Positions 42,228 to 51,433 are shown, counted from the first letter of the stretch. The stretch: DNA of 64,000 nt from Brevundimonas sp. UBA4553 (GCF_002387245.1 NZ_DGLD01000004.1:1-64000), one strand, 5' to 3'. Numbers and translations are program-made. The notes: generated from the sequence alone by a model not told the origin.

Positions 42228-43522
42228 CGGGCCTCTGCAGTCTGAATGTGTACGATGTCTTCAAGGGTGGCGGTCAGGCCTGTCATGGCCTCCCAGCGCT
42301 GGATGATTGTGTCGACGTAGATCGGGTCGATCTCGATGCCGCGGCATCGTCGGCCCGAGCGCTCGGCAGCAATCAAGGTCGTCCCTGATCCAAGGAATGC
42401 GTCCAGGACCAACTGGCCGCGCTTGGTGACGTCCTTTATGGCGTCCGACACCATGGCGACGGGCTTGACGGTGGGGTGCCAGTCGAGCTCCGCCGCACGC
42501 GAACCGCCGCTATTGACCGAGGCGTAGTCCCAAACGTTCGTCCGATTGCGGCCATGCTTGCCGAGCTCAACAGCATTGAAGTGCTGAGCCTCTCCGACGC
42601 GATAGACGAACACCAACTCATGCTTGGAGCGATAGAGGGATCCCATGCCGGCGTTGGACTTGTTCCAGATGCACAGGTTGAGGAGGTCGCCGTAGACCTG
42701 GTCGCCCGCATGCTGGACGTGGCGGGCGTGACGCCAGTCCATGCAGACGAAATGCACGGCGCCGTTGCGCGAGACTGAAGCGCAAGCCCCCAAGGTCTGC
42801 TTCAGGAAAACCTCGAACTGTGTGTCGCTCATCTCACCTGAGGCCATGGCGAACTCGCGGTGCTTAGAGCGAACATTCGCGTGGCCTTGGATGGCGACGT
42901 TGTAGGGCGGATCGAGGAAGGCGGCGTCGATCTTGGCGTCTTCACCAACCACCCGCGCCAGAAATTCGGGATCCCGGCAGTCTCCGCAGCCGATGCGGTG
43001 ATCGCCGAGAACCCAGATGTCGCCGAGCTTGGCGCGGGGCGGCTCGGAAGACGGGGGGAGGGGCGTGTCGTCGTTGTCCGCCAAGGGCTTGTGATCCAGC
43101 ATGACGTCGATCTCGCCCACGGTGAAGCCGGTCAGCTCCAGGTCGATCTCGATCTCCGTGGACTGGATGTCGACGATCATTTCGCGCAGCAGGTCCGGAT
43201 CCCAGCCCGATTTCTGAGCGATGCGGTTGTCGGCGATCCGCAGCGCCTTCTTCTGCGCGTCGGTCAGTCCAGACAGGGTGATGGTCGGAACGGCTTCGAG
43301 CCCACACTTCTTGGCCGCCAGCGCCCGGCCATGACCAGCGATAATCAGCCGAGCTTCATCAATCAGGATAGGGTTCACGAACCCAAAGGCCTCGATGTTA
43401 CGGGCCAGCTGTTCGACCTGCTTAGGCGGGTGGGTCCGAGGGTTAGCCGGATCGTGTTTGAGGTCCCGGAGCGGTCGATAGACGATCTCGAGCGCACGCG
43501 GGGGCGCATCCATAGGGGGCAT
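42224..43522 (-). CDS. ParB-domain DNA methyltransferase (N6/N4)
   Basis: A 432-residue protein. The N-terminal ParB/sulfiredoxin-like domain (to about 135) shows PRTHPPKQVEQLARNIEAFGF, GHGRALAAKKCG (63-74) and the ADNRIAQ box. It is followed by a DNA methyltransferase with catalytic DPPY (204-207), LCIWNKSNAG, and the AdoMet motif LDAFLGSGTTLIAAE, i.e. the beta-class order (DPPY before the AdoMet motif). Proteins of this architecture are common in prophages. No restriction enzyme is adjacent, so an orphan phage/island methylase is likely. Confidence 0.88.
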   Translation of the reverse strand: MPPMDAPPRALEIVYRPLRDLKHDPANPRTHPPKQVEQLARNIEAFGFVNPILIDEARLIIAGHGRALAAKKCGLEAVPTITLSGLTDAQKKALRIADNRIAQKSGWDPDLLREMIVDIQSTEIEIDLELTGFTVGEIDVMLDHKPLADNDDTPLPPSSEPPRAKLGDIWVLGDHRIGCGDCRDPEFLARVVGEDAKIDAAFLDPPYNVAIQGHANVRSKHREFAMASGEMSDTQFEVFLKQTLGACASVSRNGAVHFVCMDWRHARHVQHAGDQVYGDLLNLCIWNKSNAGMGSLYRSKHELVFVYRVGEAQHFNAVELGKHGRNRTNVWDYASVNSGGSRAAELDWHPTVKPVAMVSDAIKDVTKRGQLVLDAFLGSGTTLIAAERSGRRCRGIEIDPIYVDTIIQRWEAMTGLTATLEDIVHIQTAEAR

Positions 43523-43659
43523 GGCAAGAATTCCTTTGATGAGATGAATCTGCGCCAGCCCCTTAGGCTAACTCGCACGGACGCCTGACGTCCTCACGGC
43601 TCAGATGTGAGCCTGGACTGGCGTGGCAAGCTTAACCCACGCGCAGTCCGGAGCGGGAA

Positions 43660-43676
43660 GTGGCTCTACGAGCCAC
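43660..43676. other. short hairpin in intergenic region
   Basis: GTGGCTC-TAC-GAGCCAC is a perfect 7-3-7 inverted repeat in the promoter-containing gap between the methylase and the DUF2924/recombinase genes. Role unknown. Confidence 0.5.
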
Positions 43677-43765
43677 CGGTCCTTCTGAACTCACAAGGCG
43701 AGAATGATCCACCCGCATGGGCGCGTCAAGCCTGCGAATGCTACAAACAAAGAAAACTGCAAGAT

Positions 43766-43781
43766 ATTATAAGTTTATAAT
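43766..43781. promoter_or_regulatory. AT-rich palindrome upstream of DUF2924-recombinase
   Basis: ATTATAA-GT-TTATAAT (7-2-7) in a locally AT-rich stretch 60-80 bp upstream of the DUF2924/recombinase start. A likely promoter/operator; the AT-rich composition contrasts strongly with the genome. Confidence 0.55.
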
Positions 43782-43847
43782 AGTTACAAGATAGTTTTCG
43801 GGATAGTTGCTGTCGACTTGGCCAAATATTCGAGCATTGGTTCAGCT

Positions 43848-44267
43848 ATGAAGGACATAGACGCCGACGCAGACATCGGGTTCGCCGACCTAGCCGGCAT
43901 GGGTTTGGCCGAGCTTCGTGAAGAGTGGCGGAAACACTTCGGGGCGCCGCCAAAGTTACGTTCACCGGAACTCTTGGGCTTGATGTTGGCCTATCGGCTT
44001 CAAGCCGCCAACGAAGGCGGAATAGACGTGGACCTCCGCCGAACGCTTCGCCGGCCTCATGCGGGAAAAACGTCTTCGGTGCTGACCCCGGGCACCAGGC
44101 TCGCCCGAGAATGGCAGGGGGTCCGCCACGAGGTCACCGTCGAGCCCGACGGCCGGGTCCGATGGCAAGGTCAGGATTACCGGAGCCTGTCAGAGGCGGC
44201 GCGGGCGATCACCGGCTCCAGATGGAACGGGCCGAGGTTCTTTGGGCTTCGGGCGGGCCAGCCATGA
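43848..44267 (+). CDS. DUF2924 domain protein, recombinase partner
   Basis: A 139-residue protein; start ATG 43848 (TTG 43818 possible). MGLAELREEWRKHFGAPPKLRSPELLGLMLAYRLQ and LTPGTRLAREWQGVRHEVTVEPDGRVRWQGQDYRSLSEAARAITG are the DUF2924 pattern. DUF2924 genes almost always precede a large serine recombinase; here the stop overlaps the recombinase ATG by 4 bp. The role may be that of a directionality or accessory factor (inference). Confidence 0.8.
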   Translation: MKDIDADADIGFADLAGMGLAELREEWRKHFGAPPKLRSPELLGLMLAYRLQAANEGGIDVDLRRTLRRPHAGKTSSVLTPGTRLAREWQGVRHEVTVEPDGRVRWQGQDYRSLSEAARAITGSRWNGPRFFGLRAGQP

Positions 44268-45859
44268 GCAAGCCGATCATCCGCTGCGCCATCTATACCC
44301 GCAAGAGCACAGAGGAGGGGCTGGATCAGGCCTTCAACAGCCTCCATGCCCAGCGAGAGGCCTGCGAGGCCTACATCAAAAGCCAGGCTGCCGAGGGTTG
44401 GATGGCCCTGCCGACCCTGTATGACGACGGCGGCTTTTCAGGCGGCAATATGCAGCGGCCGGGCCTTCGTCAGCTGCTCGCCGACGTCGATGCAGGCCGC
44501 GTCGATACGGTCGTGGTCTACAAGATCGATCGCCTGACCCGTGCGCTGTCGGACTTCGCCCGCATCGTCGAGCGACTAGACAAGGCTGACGCCTCGTTTG
44601 TCTCGGTGACCCAGTCGTTCAACACCACCACCTCGATGGGCCGGCTGACGCTCAATGTGTTGCTTTCGTTCGCTCAGTTCGAGCGGGAGGTCACCGGAGA
44701 GCGCATCCGCGACAAGATCGCGATGTCCAAGAAGAAGGGCATGTGGATGGGCGGCGTTCCGCCACTGGGCTATGATATCCCGACCGACCCGACGACCCGC
44801 GCCTTGGTGATCCACCCGGCTGACGCCGAGCGGGTCCGGTCGATCTTCCAGCTCTACCTTAAGCTGGGCACGGTCTCGGCGCTCGAGCAGCACATCGCGG
44901 CTGAGGGTTGGCGTACGCGCGAGCGGGTGAGCCAAAGGGGCGTTCCGTCCGGCGGGGCGCCTTACAGTCGAGGCATGCTCTTCCACCTCCTGAAGAACCG
45001 GGTTTATATCGGAGAGATCGTCCACGGCCAGACCTGCGCGCCTGGCCTGCACCAGCCCATTATCGACCAGGCCGTCTTTGACTGGGCGCAGAAGCAACTG
45101 GCCAAAAATACAATCGCCCGGGCCGAGCGACCGCGGCGATCGGCCGACCTGAAACTGAAGGGCAAGCTGTTCGACGCTGACGGTCATCCGATGAGCCCTT
45201 CCTTCGGATACGGCCGAGGCGGCAAGGTCTACCGCTACTACGTCTCCGCGCCGCTGCAGGCGGGCCATAAGCACAAGCTGGATCGCGACAAGGCCATCCG
45301 GCGGGTCACCGCGGAGTCCATCCACGAGATCGTCTGCGGCGCAGTCGGGCCAAGGCTCGCTGGGAAGGGCGACGGAATCGACGCCGCCGTCGGCGTCGTG
45401 CGCCGGGTCGAGATCTTGCCCGACGAGGTTCGGCTCAGCCTGATTGCAGACTGCCTCACACCGGCCGGCCGAAAGGGCCTGACGCCGCGGGGCGACGACC
45501 TGGTCATGACTGTGCCGATGCGATGCCAACTTAGGGGCGGGCGGGTCGAGCACATCCTGCCGCCAGGCGCGAAGAGAAACAGAGTCAGGCGCGATCCGAC
45601 TTTGATCCGGGGACTGCAGAAGGCGCACCAGCTCGCCAAGGCGATGGGCTGGCGCGCGGGCGACGGGGATCTGGCTGAGCTGACCGCCAAGCAGCCGGAC
45701 ACGGCCTATGACCGAAAGCTAGTGCGCTTAGCCTTCCTGGCGCCCGACATTCAGCGAGCCATCCTGGCGGGCGAGCAATCGCCCAGCCTCACCCTCGCTC
45801 GTCTCCTCCACGAACCGATCCCCACAGATTGGGCTGATCAACGACGCGCCTATGCCTGA
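44264..45859 (+). CDS. large serine recombinase
   Basis: A 531-residue recombinase. The resolvase domain has IYTRKSTEEG with nucleophile S15, YKIDRLTRALSDF, VTQSFNTTTSMGRLTLNVLLSFAQFERE and ERIRDKIA; a Recombinase domain (PPLGYD, HLLKNRVYIGEIVHG) and a zinc-ribbon-lacking C-terminal part follow. Intact, unlike the recombinase at 3.7 kb. Downstream are 11-bp repeats and then tRNA-Ser, the natural place for an attachment site. It probably mobilises the 41-46 kb segment. Confidence 0.9.
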   Translation: MSKPIIRCAIYTRKSTEEGLDQAFNSLHAQREACEAYIKSQAAEGWMALPTLYDDGGFSGGNMQRPGLRQLLADVDAGRVDTVVVYKIDRLTRALSDFARIVERLDKADASFVSVTQSFNTTTSMGRLTLNVLLSFAQFEREVTGERIRDKIAMSKKKGMWMGGVPPLGYDIPTDPTTRALVIHPADAERVRSIFQLYLKLGTVSALEQHIAAEGWRTRERVSQRGVPSGGAPYSRGMLFHLLKNRVYIGEIVHGQTCAPGLHQPIIDQAVFDWAQKQLAKNTIARAERPRRSADLKLKGKLFDADGHPMSPSFGYGRGGKVYRYYVSAPLQAGHKHKLDRDKAIRRVTAESIHEIVCGAVGPRLAGKGDGIDAAVGVVRRVEILPDEVRLSLIADCLTPAGRKGLTPRGDDLVMTVPMRCQLRGGRVEHILPPGAKRNRVRRDPTLIRGLQKAHQLAKAMGWRAGDGDLAELTAKQPDTAYDRKLVRLAFLAPDIQRAILAGEQSPSLTLARLLHEPIPTDWADQRRAYA

Positions 45860-45862
45860 GGG

Positions 45863-45879
45863 CAGGTGAGCTTCACCTG
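45863..45879. repeat. inverted repeat just after recombinase
   Basis: CAGGTGA-GCT-TCACCTG, a perfect 7-3-7 inverted repeat 4 bp after the recombinase stop. It lacks a T-run, so a recombination or protein-binding site is as likely as a terminator. Confidence 0.5.
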
Positions 45880-45884
45880 TCCTG

Positions 45885-45973
45885 CCTGTTATGCACCTGC
45901 CAGCCACGTGCTAGCGACCAGCAAGCCGCCTGATATGCACCTGATACGCACCTGTTATGGCGCCTGATAAATA
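45885..45973. repeat. 11-bp tandem repeats (CCTGWTAYGCA)
   Basis: Copies at 45885 (CCTGTTATGCA), 45929 (CCTGATATGCA), 45940 (CCTGATACGCA), 45951 (CCTGTTATGGC) and a degenerate one at 45963. Three are head to tail with an 11-bp period, i.e. one helical turn, downstream of the large serine recombinase and about 280 bp before tRNA-Ser. The layout suggests a protein-binding array. Confidence 0.6.
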
Positions 45974-46252
45974 GGTGGTCGCCCAAGGGGTTTAGGCGCT
46001 GAAAGCCAGTGCACGCGGGGATTTACCCAGTGAAGTGCAACTGCGGCGACCATCCCAAAAAACAAATAACAGGAAAACAGGCAAAGTCCTCCGATCTGAG
46101 ATCGGGCGGAGACTGGGCGGCGCATGACCGCGGATGATGGAGGGAAGGCAGGGGCACCTGGCGGGAGCCACAGGACATCGGGCCGGCCAATGGCCCGCGA
46201 CGAGCCACCGGCTGGCGTGTGGGGGTAAGAGAGACAAGCTAGCTGGGGTCGG

Positions 46253-46342
46253 TGGCGGACAGAGAGGGATTCGAACCCTCGGTAGGCTTTCACCTACACA
46301 CGCTTTCCAAGCGTGCGCGATCGACCACTCCGCCACCTGTCC
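46253..46342 (-). tRNA. tRNA-Ser (anticodon GGA)
   Basis: On the minus strand a 90-nt cloverleaf with long variable arm: acceptor GGACAGG pairs with CCTGTCC-type 3' strand (CTGTCC), anticodon loop CTTGGAAAG (GGA), T arm GGGTTCGAATCCC, and an encoded CCA end. It flanks the recombinase segment, consistent with an integration site, although no duplicate of its 3' end was found in the window. Confidence 0.9.
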
Positions 46343-46490
46343 GTTTCCACGACGTCGCCGTGTAGCCGCCGGACGGTCGATCCAGCGGAGCGAGGCTGAT
46401 AGAACAGCCTGACCCCCTCGGCAAGCGCCCTGTGAGGCCCCATATGGGGGGAAGTCGATTTTGCTCCCGATTTCTGCGAGATTTTTTCCG

Positions 46491-47141
46491 ATGTTGTTCC
46501 AGAAGACCGCCGAACTGCCGACCGCCGAGACCGCCCTGCCGGGTCGGGAGACCGCTCTCGCCACGGACGAGAGCCATTTCGTCCTGGGCCATGCGCTGAA
46601 GGGGCCGCATCCCGAGGGATTCGAGACGGCCATCTTCGCCATGGGCTGCTTCTGGGGCGTGGAGCGGGTGTTCTGGCAGTTGCCGGGCGTCTGGGTGACG
46701 TCGGCGGGCTATGCCGGCGGGATCACGCCGAACCCGACCTATGAAGAGGTCTGCTCGGGTCGGACGGGCCACACCGAGGTGGTGCAGGTGGTGTTCGATC
46801 CGAAGGTGATTTCCTACGGCGACCTGCTGAAGGCCTTCTGGGAGAATCACGATCCGACGCAGGGCATGCGCCAGGGCAACGACCTGGGCACGCAGTACCG
46901 CTCGGCCGTCTACACCCTGAATGCGGCGCAGCAGGCGGAGGCCGAGGCCTCACGCGACGCCTATCAGGCGGCGCTGTCGGCGGCGGGCCGGGGAACGATC
47001 ACGACCGAGATCGAACCGGCCGGCCCCTATTACTTCGCCGAGGACTATCACCAGGGCTATCTGGCCAAGAATCCGGCCGGATATTGCGGCATCGGCGGGA
47101 CCGGGGTGGTCTGCCCGATCGGCGTGGGCGTGGAAGCCTGA
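46491..47141 (+). CDS. msrA: peptide methionine sulfoxide reductase A
   Basis: A 216-residue MsrA. Catalytic C53 in the GCFWG motif; further conserved GYAGG and YRSAVY, EDYHQGYLAKNP. Cysteines near the C-terminus (GYCGIGGTGVVC) fit the resolving positions. ATG 46491 is chosen; an in-frame ATG ten codons upstream has no better binding site. It repairs oxidised methionine in cytosolic proteins. The YjbR gene follows after 1 bp. Confidence 0.93.
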   Translation: MLFQKTAELPTAETALPGRETALATDESHFVLGHALKGPHPEGFETAIFAMGCFWGVERVFWQLPGVWVTSAGYAGGITPNPTYEEVCSGRTGHTEVVQVVFDPKVISYGDLLKAFWENHDPTQGMRQGNDLGTQYRSAVYTLNAAQQAEAEASRDAYQAALSAAGRGTITTEIEPAGPYYFAEDYHQGYLAKNPAGYCGIGGTGVVCPIGVGVEA

Positions 47142-47142
47142 G

Positions 47143-47484
47143 ATGGACCGGGAGGGGGTAGGCAGGGTCTGTCTGGCGCTGCCGGGCGCGACGCTGGATC
47201 ATCCGTTCGATCCGGATCACGACGCCTACAAGGTCGGCGGCAAGATGTTTGTCATGGTGGGGGCGACCGGCGGGGTGTCGTTCAAGGTCTCGGACATCGC
47301 CTATGAGGTGCTGACCGAGAGCGGCCATGCGCGGCCGGCGCCCTATATGGCGCGCGCCAAGTGGGTGAACCTGCCGCAGATCGACGACTGGGCGGACGAG
47401 GAACTGGCTGATCATATCCGAACCGCCCACGCCATTGTCGCCGCCAAACTAACGAAGAAGGCGCGGGCAGAACTGGGGCTGTAG
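47143..47484 (+). CDS. MmcQ/YjbR family protein
   Basis: A 113-residue protein of the MmcQ/YjbR-like fold: CLALPGATLDHPF, YKVGGKMFVMVG, VSFKVSDIAYEVLTE, RAKWVNLPQID. Typical length. It follows msrA immediately and is probably co-transcribed. The biochemical role of the family is not established. Confidence 0.8.
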   Translation: MDREGVGRVCLALPGATLDHPFDPDHDAYKVGGKMFVMVGATGGVSFKVSDIAYEVLTESGHARPAPYMARAKWVNLPQIDDWADEELADHIRTAHAIVAAKLTKKARAELGL

Positions 47485-48005
47485 CGACGGTTGCTTTCCT
47501 CCCTGTCGCGCAGCGATGGGGAGGCGGCGCGACTAGCTGCGGCCGTGACGGAAGGGCGGCTTGCACCGTGCGGCGAAAAAAAACAGTCCAATTGGTGCAA
47601 TGACGGCAAGGCGCGCCGATCCGGCGTCGGTCGGGGCGGGGAGCAGCCGGAGTCCTGAGCAGACGGCGGCGGGCGGCGATGTCAAAGAACGCGCGCAGTC
47701 TAGCCGGGGTTTGAACCAGGGCGAGCAATCGGCGCCTGGCGAGCAATATTTCATTGAAAATCAGCGGCTTGAGGGCTGTTGATGCGATGGCTGGCGGGGG
47801 ATCGCATCTGGAGGAGGCACACCATCGTGGGCGGCAGGCAAGCTGCTGTGGCTGTGGAGCGTAGTGGCTGACTACCTTTGCGTCATGACGCGGACCTGCT
47901 GAATGTCCGCCAAGGGTGGAAAGCGGACGCTGAACAAGGCCATGCTGTCGCTCTCGCGGTAGCACGCCATTGGTGAGGGTTCAGGAACCGAGCCGCATCG
48001 AGGCT
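47485..48005. other. intergenic with dispersed hairpin element
   Basis: About 520 bp without a gene I can support. At 47903-47927 is ATGTCCGC-caagggtggaaa-GCGGAC, a member of a family of similar hairpins also at 41343 and 49327 (see findings). Confidence 0.45.
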
Positions 48006-49208
48006 CTAGGCTGCGGTGACAGGCATACGGAAGACAAACCGAGTCTCGATCTCGTCTGACGTGACCGTCAACGCCCCACCGTGGGCACGCGCAATCTCGT
48101 TGGATATATAGAGGCCCAGACCCAAGCCGTCCCGGACTTCGCCTGCGTCGCGTCGGTTGAACGGTTGAAAAAGGCGCGCGCGCAGTTCTTCGGGAATGGG
48201 CTTCCCGCCGTTGATGACGGTCATTTCGAAGTGATCGTCCTTGGAAATGGCGGTCACGCGAACCGGCGTCTCAGCGGCCCCGTGCGTCAACGCATTCGAG
48301 ATCAGGTTCGAAGCTAGCTGAGCGATCCGGTCGGGATCGCTGGCGATATCGACGTTGATATCCATGACAAGTTCAACGCCACGTTCCGGATGTGCGACCC
48401 GCAACTCGCTGACCAACTGCATCAGGATTTCTGGCAACTCCGTCGCCGGACGTCGCGCGACCGACAGTCCTCCGCCGAGACGTCCTCGTGCGAAGTCGAG
48501 CACGTCACTAATCAGGCGTTCGGCGCGTCGGATCGAACCAGTCATTTCGTTCAGGATGGGCTGTCCATTGTCGCCTACCCGGCTCTTCAGCAGTCTGACG
48601 CCCGCGTCGATGGCGGCGAGCGGTGATCGAAGATCATGCCCCAGGACCGCGATGAACTGGTCCCGGAGAACCGCCGTGTCCTGCGCATCCAGAAGCGCGT
48701 TTTCGGCGCGCCGATGCCGCCGGTTCGCTTCGATCTGCGTCGCGATAAGCTTGGCGAACAGTTCGAACATCGTGACGGTCTCGGCGCGTGAGGCCGGAGC
48801 GGGCTTGGGGTCAATGGAACACAGCGTGCCGAACACCTCGCCGTCATCAAGGATGATCGGCACGGCGATGTAGCTTTCCAGACCGTAGGTCGTGGGTGTG
48901 TGGTGCGACCGCCAGATGGGATCGGAAGAGGCGTGGTCGAAGGCTACTGGACGCCTGTTGGCGCGGACCTCGCTGCACAACGTCGATTGAACCGGGAGTT
49001 CGCCGCCGACCGGCAGCCCGAAATCAACGAGATCAAGAACTGCGCAGGCCACCCAACGGTCGTCAGAGACGTGCGCGACGACGGTGTAGCCCATGCCGGT
49101 GACCCGAGCGCACACATCGAGAATGGACGAGATGTCGGGCAGTCCGGCGATGTCGGCGAGGGCGTCGACATCACGGTGTTCGGCATAGGTAGAGACCGAC
49201 TCTTGCAT
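48006..49208 (-). CDS. GAF-domain sensor histidine kinase
   Basis: A 400-residue soluble kinase. The N-terminal GAF domain (about 20-160; TLCSEVRANRRPVAFDHAS, YIAVPIILDDGEVFGTLCSIDP) is followed by HisKA (VLGHDLRSPLAAIDAGV, phospho-His in HDLRSP) and HATPase_c (NLISNALTHG, GLGLGLYISNEIARAHGG). No membrane segment. No response regulator gene is adjacent, so it is an orphan kinase, possibly with a phytochrome-like or redox GAF. Confidence 0.88.
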   Translation of the reverse strand: MQESVSTYAEHRDVDALADIAGLPDISSILDVCARVTGMGYTVVAHVSDDRWVACAVLDLVDFGLPVGGELPVQSTLCSEVRANRRPVAFDHASSDPIWRSHHTPTTYGLESYIAVPIILDDGEVFGTLCSIDPKPAPASRAETVTMFELFAKLIATQIEANRRHRRAENALLDAQDTAVLRDQFIAVLGHDLRSPLAAIDAGVRLLKSRVGDNGQPILNEMTGSIRRAERLISDVLDFARGRLGGGLSVARRPATELPEILMQLVSELRVAHPERGVELVMDINVDIASDPDRIAQLASNLISNALTHGAAETPVRVTAISKDDHFEMTVINGGKPIPEELRARLFQPFNRRDAGEVRDGLGLGLYISNEIARAHGGALTVTSDEIETRFVFRMPVTAA

Positions 49209-49552
49209 TGCTCAGGGGATTTCCAGCACCACGATCAAAGCGCCTTGCGCGCAGCACTAAGCTTAAAGCCAAGCCAGACGTCTTCGACAAGGGGGCGGGC
49301 GAGTAGACTGATCGTGGACCGTCCTAATGTCCGCAACGGGTCGAAAGCGGTTGTTCATGTCGGTCCCAAACTCGGAAGTAGAGCCGAGGAGTGGGTTGTC
49401 GGCTTCGGTGGAGGCTGCCATGGGCGGGAGCGGCGGCTTTGCCTGACCGTCGAGGGCGCGGACGGCTAGATCCTCGGGGCAAGCCCGAGGATGACGGCCG
49501 TGAATGGAGACCTTCTTTCCTCGCCGTTGTGGCGGGAGGGGAAGGCAGCGGC
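49209..49552. other. intergenic with two hairpin elements
   Basis: Holds an element like the one at 47903 (49327-49352) and a perfect 9-bp hairpin ATCCTCGGG-gcaag-CCCGAGGAT at 49471-49493, a REP-like sequence I recall as common between genes of alphaproteobacteria. No coding sequence. Confidence 0.5.
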
Positions 49553-51364
49553 CTACCTAGTCTTCTGCTCCGCGATCCAGCGGTCCATGCGGGTGTCGAG
49601 GAGGTCCAGCGGCAGGGGGCCGTCGACCAGCAGGGCGTCGTGGAAGGTGCGGACGTCGAAACGGTCGCCCAGTTCCCGTTCGGCCTTCTGACGGATTTGA
49701 CGCAGGCGGATCTCGCCGATCTTGTAGGCCGTGGCCTGGCCGGGCCAGCCGATGTAGCGCTGCAGCTCCGTCTCGATGTTGTGCGGGGCCAGGGCCGAGT
49801 TGTCGCGGAAACAGGCGCGCGCCTGTTCGGTGGTCCAGCCCAGCCAGTGCAGACCGGTGTCGGCCACCAGGCGGCAGGCGCGCCACATCTCGTAGCTGAG
49901 GCGGCCGAAGCGCTCGTAGGGGGTCCGATAGATGCCCATCTCCTCGCCCAGGAACTCGGAATAGAGCCCCCAGCCCTCGATGAAGGCGGTCACGTCGGCG
50001 CCGCGACGATAGTAGGGCTGGTCCGCCGCTTCCTGTTGCAGGGCGATCTGAAGGTGGTGGCCAGGCACGGCCTCGTGGACGGTCAGGGCCGGCAGCTCAT
50101 AGAGGGGGCGCTGATCCAGTTTCGAGGTGTTGACGATGTAGCCCCCGGCGACGCCGTTCTGCATCGAGCCCGAGTTGTAGCGACCGGTGGTGTAGGTCTC
50201 CTCGATCTCACGCGGGACCGGGCGCACGCCGTAGGGCAGGCGGGGCAGGGTGCCGAACAGGGCGGGCAGGCGGTCGTCGGCGCGCTTGGCGATCTCCGAA
50301 GCCTTTTCCAGCAGTTGTTCGCGGCTGGTGGCGTAGAATTGCGGATCGGTGCGCAGGAAGTGGAGGAAGCCGGCGAAGTCGCCGGTCCAACCGGCGGCGC
50401 GCATTTCATCCTGCATCCGGGCGCGAATGCGGGCCACCTCTTCCAGGCCGATCTGATGCACCTGATCCGGGGTCAGGTCGGTGGTTGTGTCGCTGCGCAC
50501 CAGGAAGGCGTAGAGGTCCTTGCCGTCGGGACGGTGGACCATGCCGGGTTCGATCGGCGCCCCGGGAAGGTAGTCGTCGCGCAGCATGGCGAGCCAGGCC
50601 TGACGGCGGGCGGTGATTGGGCCGTCGATCAGGGCGCGGGCGCGGGCGCGCAGGGCCTCCTGATCTGCCTCCGGGATACTGGCGGGGAGGGAAGCGAAGG
50701 GCTTCATCAGCACGTCGCCGTCGGGGCTGGAAGCTATGTCGCGCTGCGCCTGCCCCAGGGCGCTTTCGACCACGGAACGGGCCTGAACCAGTCCGGTCGA
50801 CAGGCCGCGCCGGGCATTGGCGGCGCCGGCGTCGTAATAGGCGGGGGCGGCTTCCAAACGGGCCATCCAGGCTTCGGCGTCAGCGCGGCTGGCGATGCGG
50901 GTGGAACTGGCGAGGTAGGAGAGGGTCTGGCCGGGACCACCTTCAGAATCAAAGGCCAGACGCGACGGGTCCAGAGCGATCCGCTCCAGTTCGCGGTTGA
51001 TCAGATAGCGGCTGAAGGCGTGGTTCAGGCGGCCGTCGGCGTCGAGAGCCGCGACGTCGATGGCGTCCAGCCGATCTCTGAAAGCCGTGAGCGGGGCCTG
51101 GCGGGCCAGATCGCCGGCCCGGCTGGGATCGGGCAGGCGCGACAGGGCTTCCCGGTCGCCATCCATGCCGGAACTGATCGGATCGACGCGGCGCAGATAG
51201 GCTTCATAGTCGGTCAGAATTCCGGCCAGAGCCTCTGCGGCGGGCGTGGCTGCCACAGCAGCCGGGCGGGTTCCGGCGCTGTGGGCCAAGGCGGGCGTCG
51301 CCGCCATCATGGCCGCCAGAGCCGCTCCGATCAGAAGCCGACCCGTCAGAGATTGCTTGTCCAT
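49553..51364 (-). CDS. exported DUF885 peptidase
   Basis: A 603-residue exported protein; ATG 51364 is preceded by GGGAGGAC. Signal peptide (LLIGAALAAMMAATPALA). Zinc motif HEAVPGHHLQ (HExxxGH type), then EGWGLYSEFLGEEMG, the pair of motifs diagnostic of DUF885. The predicted function is periplasmic metallopeptidase. Full length for the family. It is followed on the same strand by three small exported genes in the opposite order (they precede it in transcription). Confidence 0.88.
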   Translation of the reverse strand: MDKQSLTGRLLIGAALAAMMAATPALAHSAGTRPAAVAATPAAEALAGILTDYEAYLRRVDPISSGMDGDREALSRLPDPSRAGDLARQAPLTAFRDRLDAIDVAALDADGRLNHAFSRYLINRELERIALDPSRLAFDSEGGPGQTLSYLASSTRIASRADAEAWMARLEAAPAYYDAGAANARRGLSTGLVQARSVVESALGQAQRDIASSPDGDVLMKPFASLPASIPEADQEALRARARALIDGPITARRQAWLAMLRDDYLPGAPIEPGMVHRPDGKDLYAFLVRSDTTTDLTPDQVHQIGLEEVARIRARMQDEMRAAGWTGDFAGFLHFLRTDPQFYATSREQLLEKASEIAKRADDRLPALFGTLPRLPYGVRPVPREIEETYTTGRYNSGSMQNGVAGGYIVNTSKLDQRPLYELPALTVHEAVPGHHLQIALQQEAADQPYYRRGADVTAFIEGWGLYSEFLGEEMGIYRTPYERFGRLSYEMWRACRLVADTGLHWLGWTTEQARACFRDNSALAPHNIETELQRYIGWPGQATAYKIGEIRLRQIRQKAERELGDRFDVRTFHDALLVDGPLPLDLLDTRMDRWIAEQKTR

Positions 51365-51433
51365 ACTGTCCTCCCTCAAGCGGGGAGGAGGAGACAGCCG
51401 TGTGCGCTGACGGTCAAGCTATGTCGACGAACC

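Noticed and set aside
46253..46342. Duplicate tRNA-Ser 3' end as attL
   Set aside because: No second copy of the tRNA 3' sequence was found by eye within the window.
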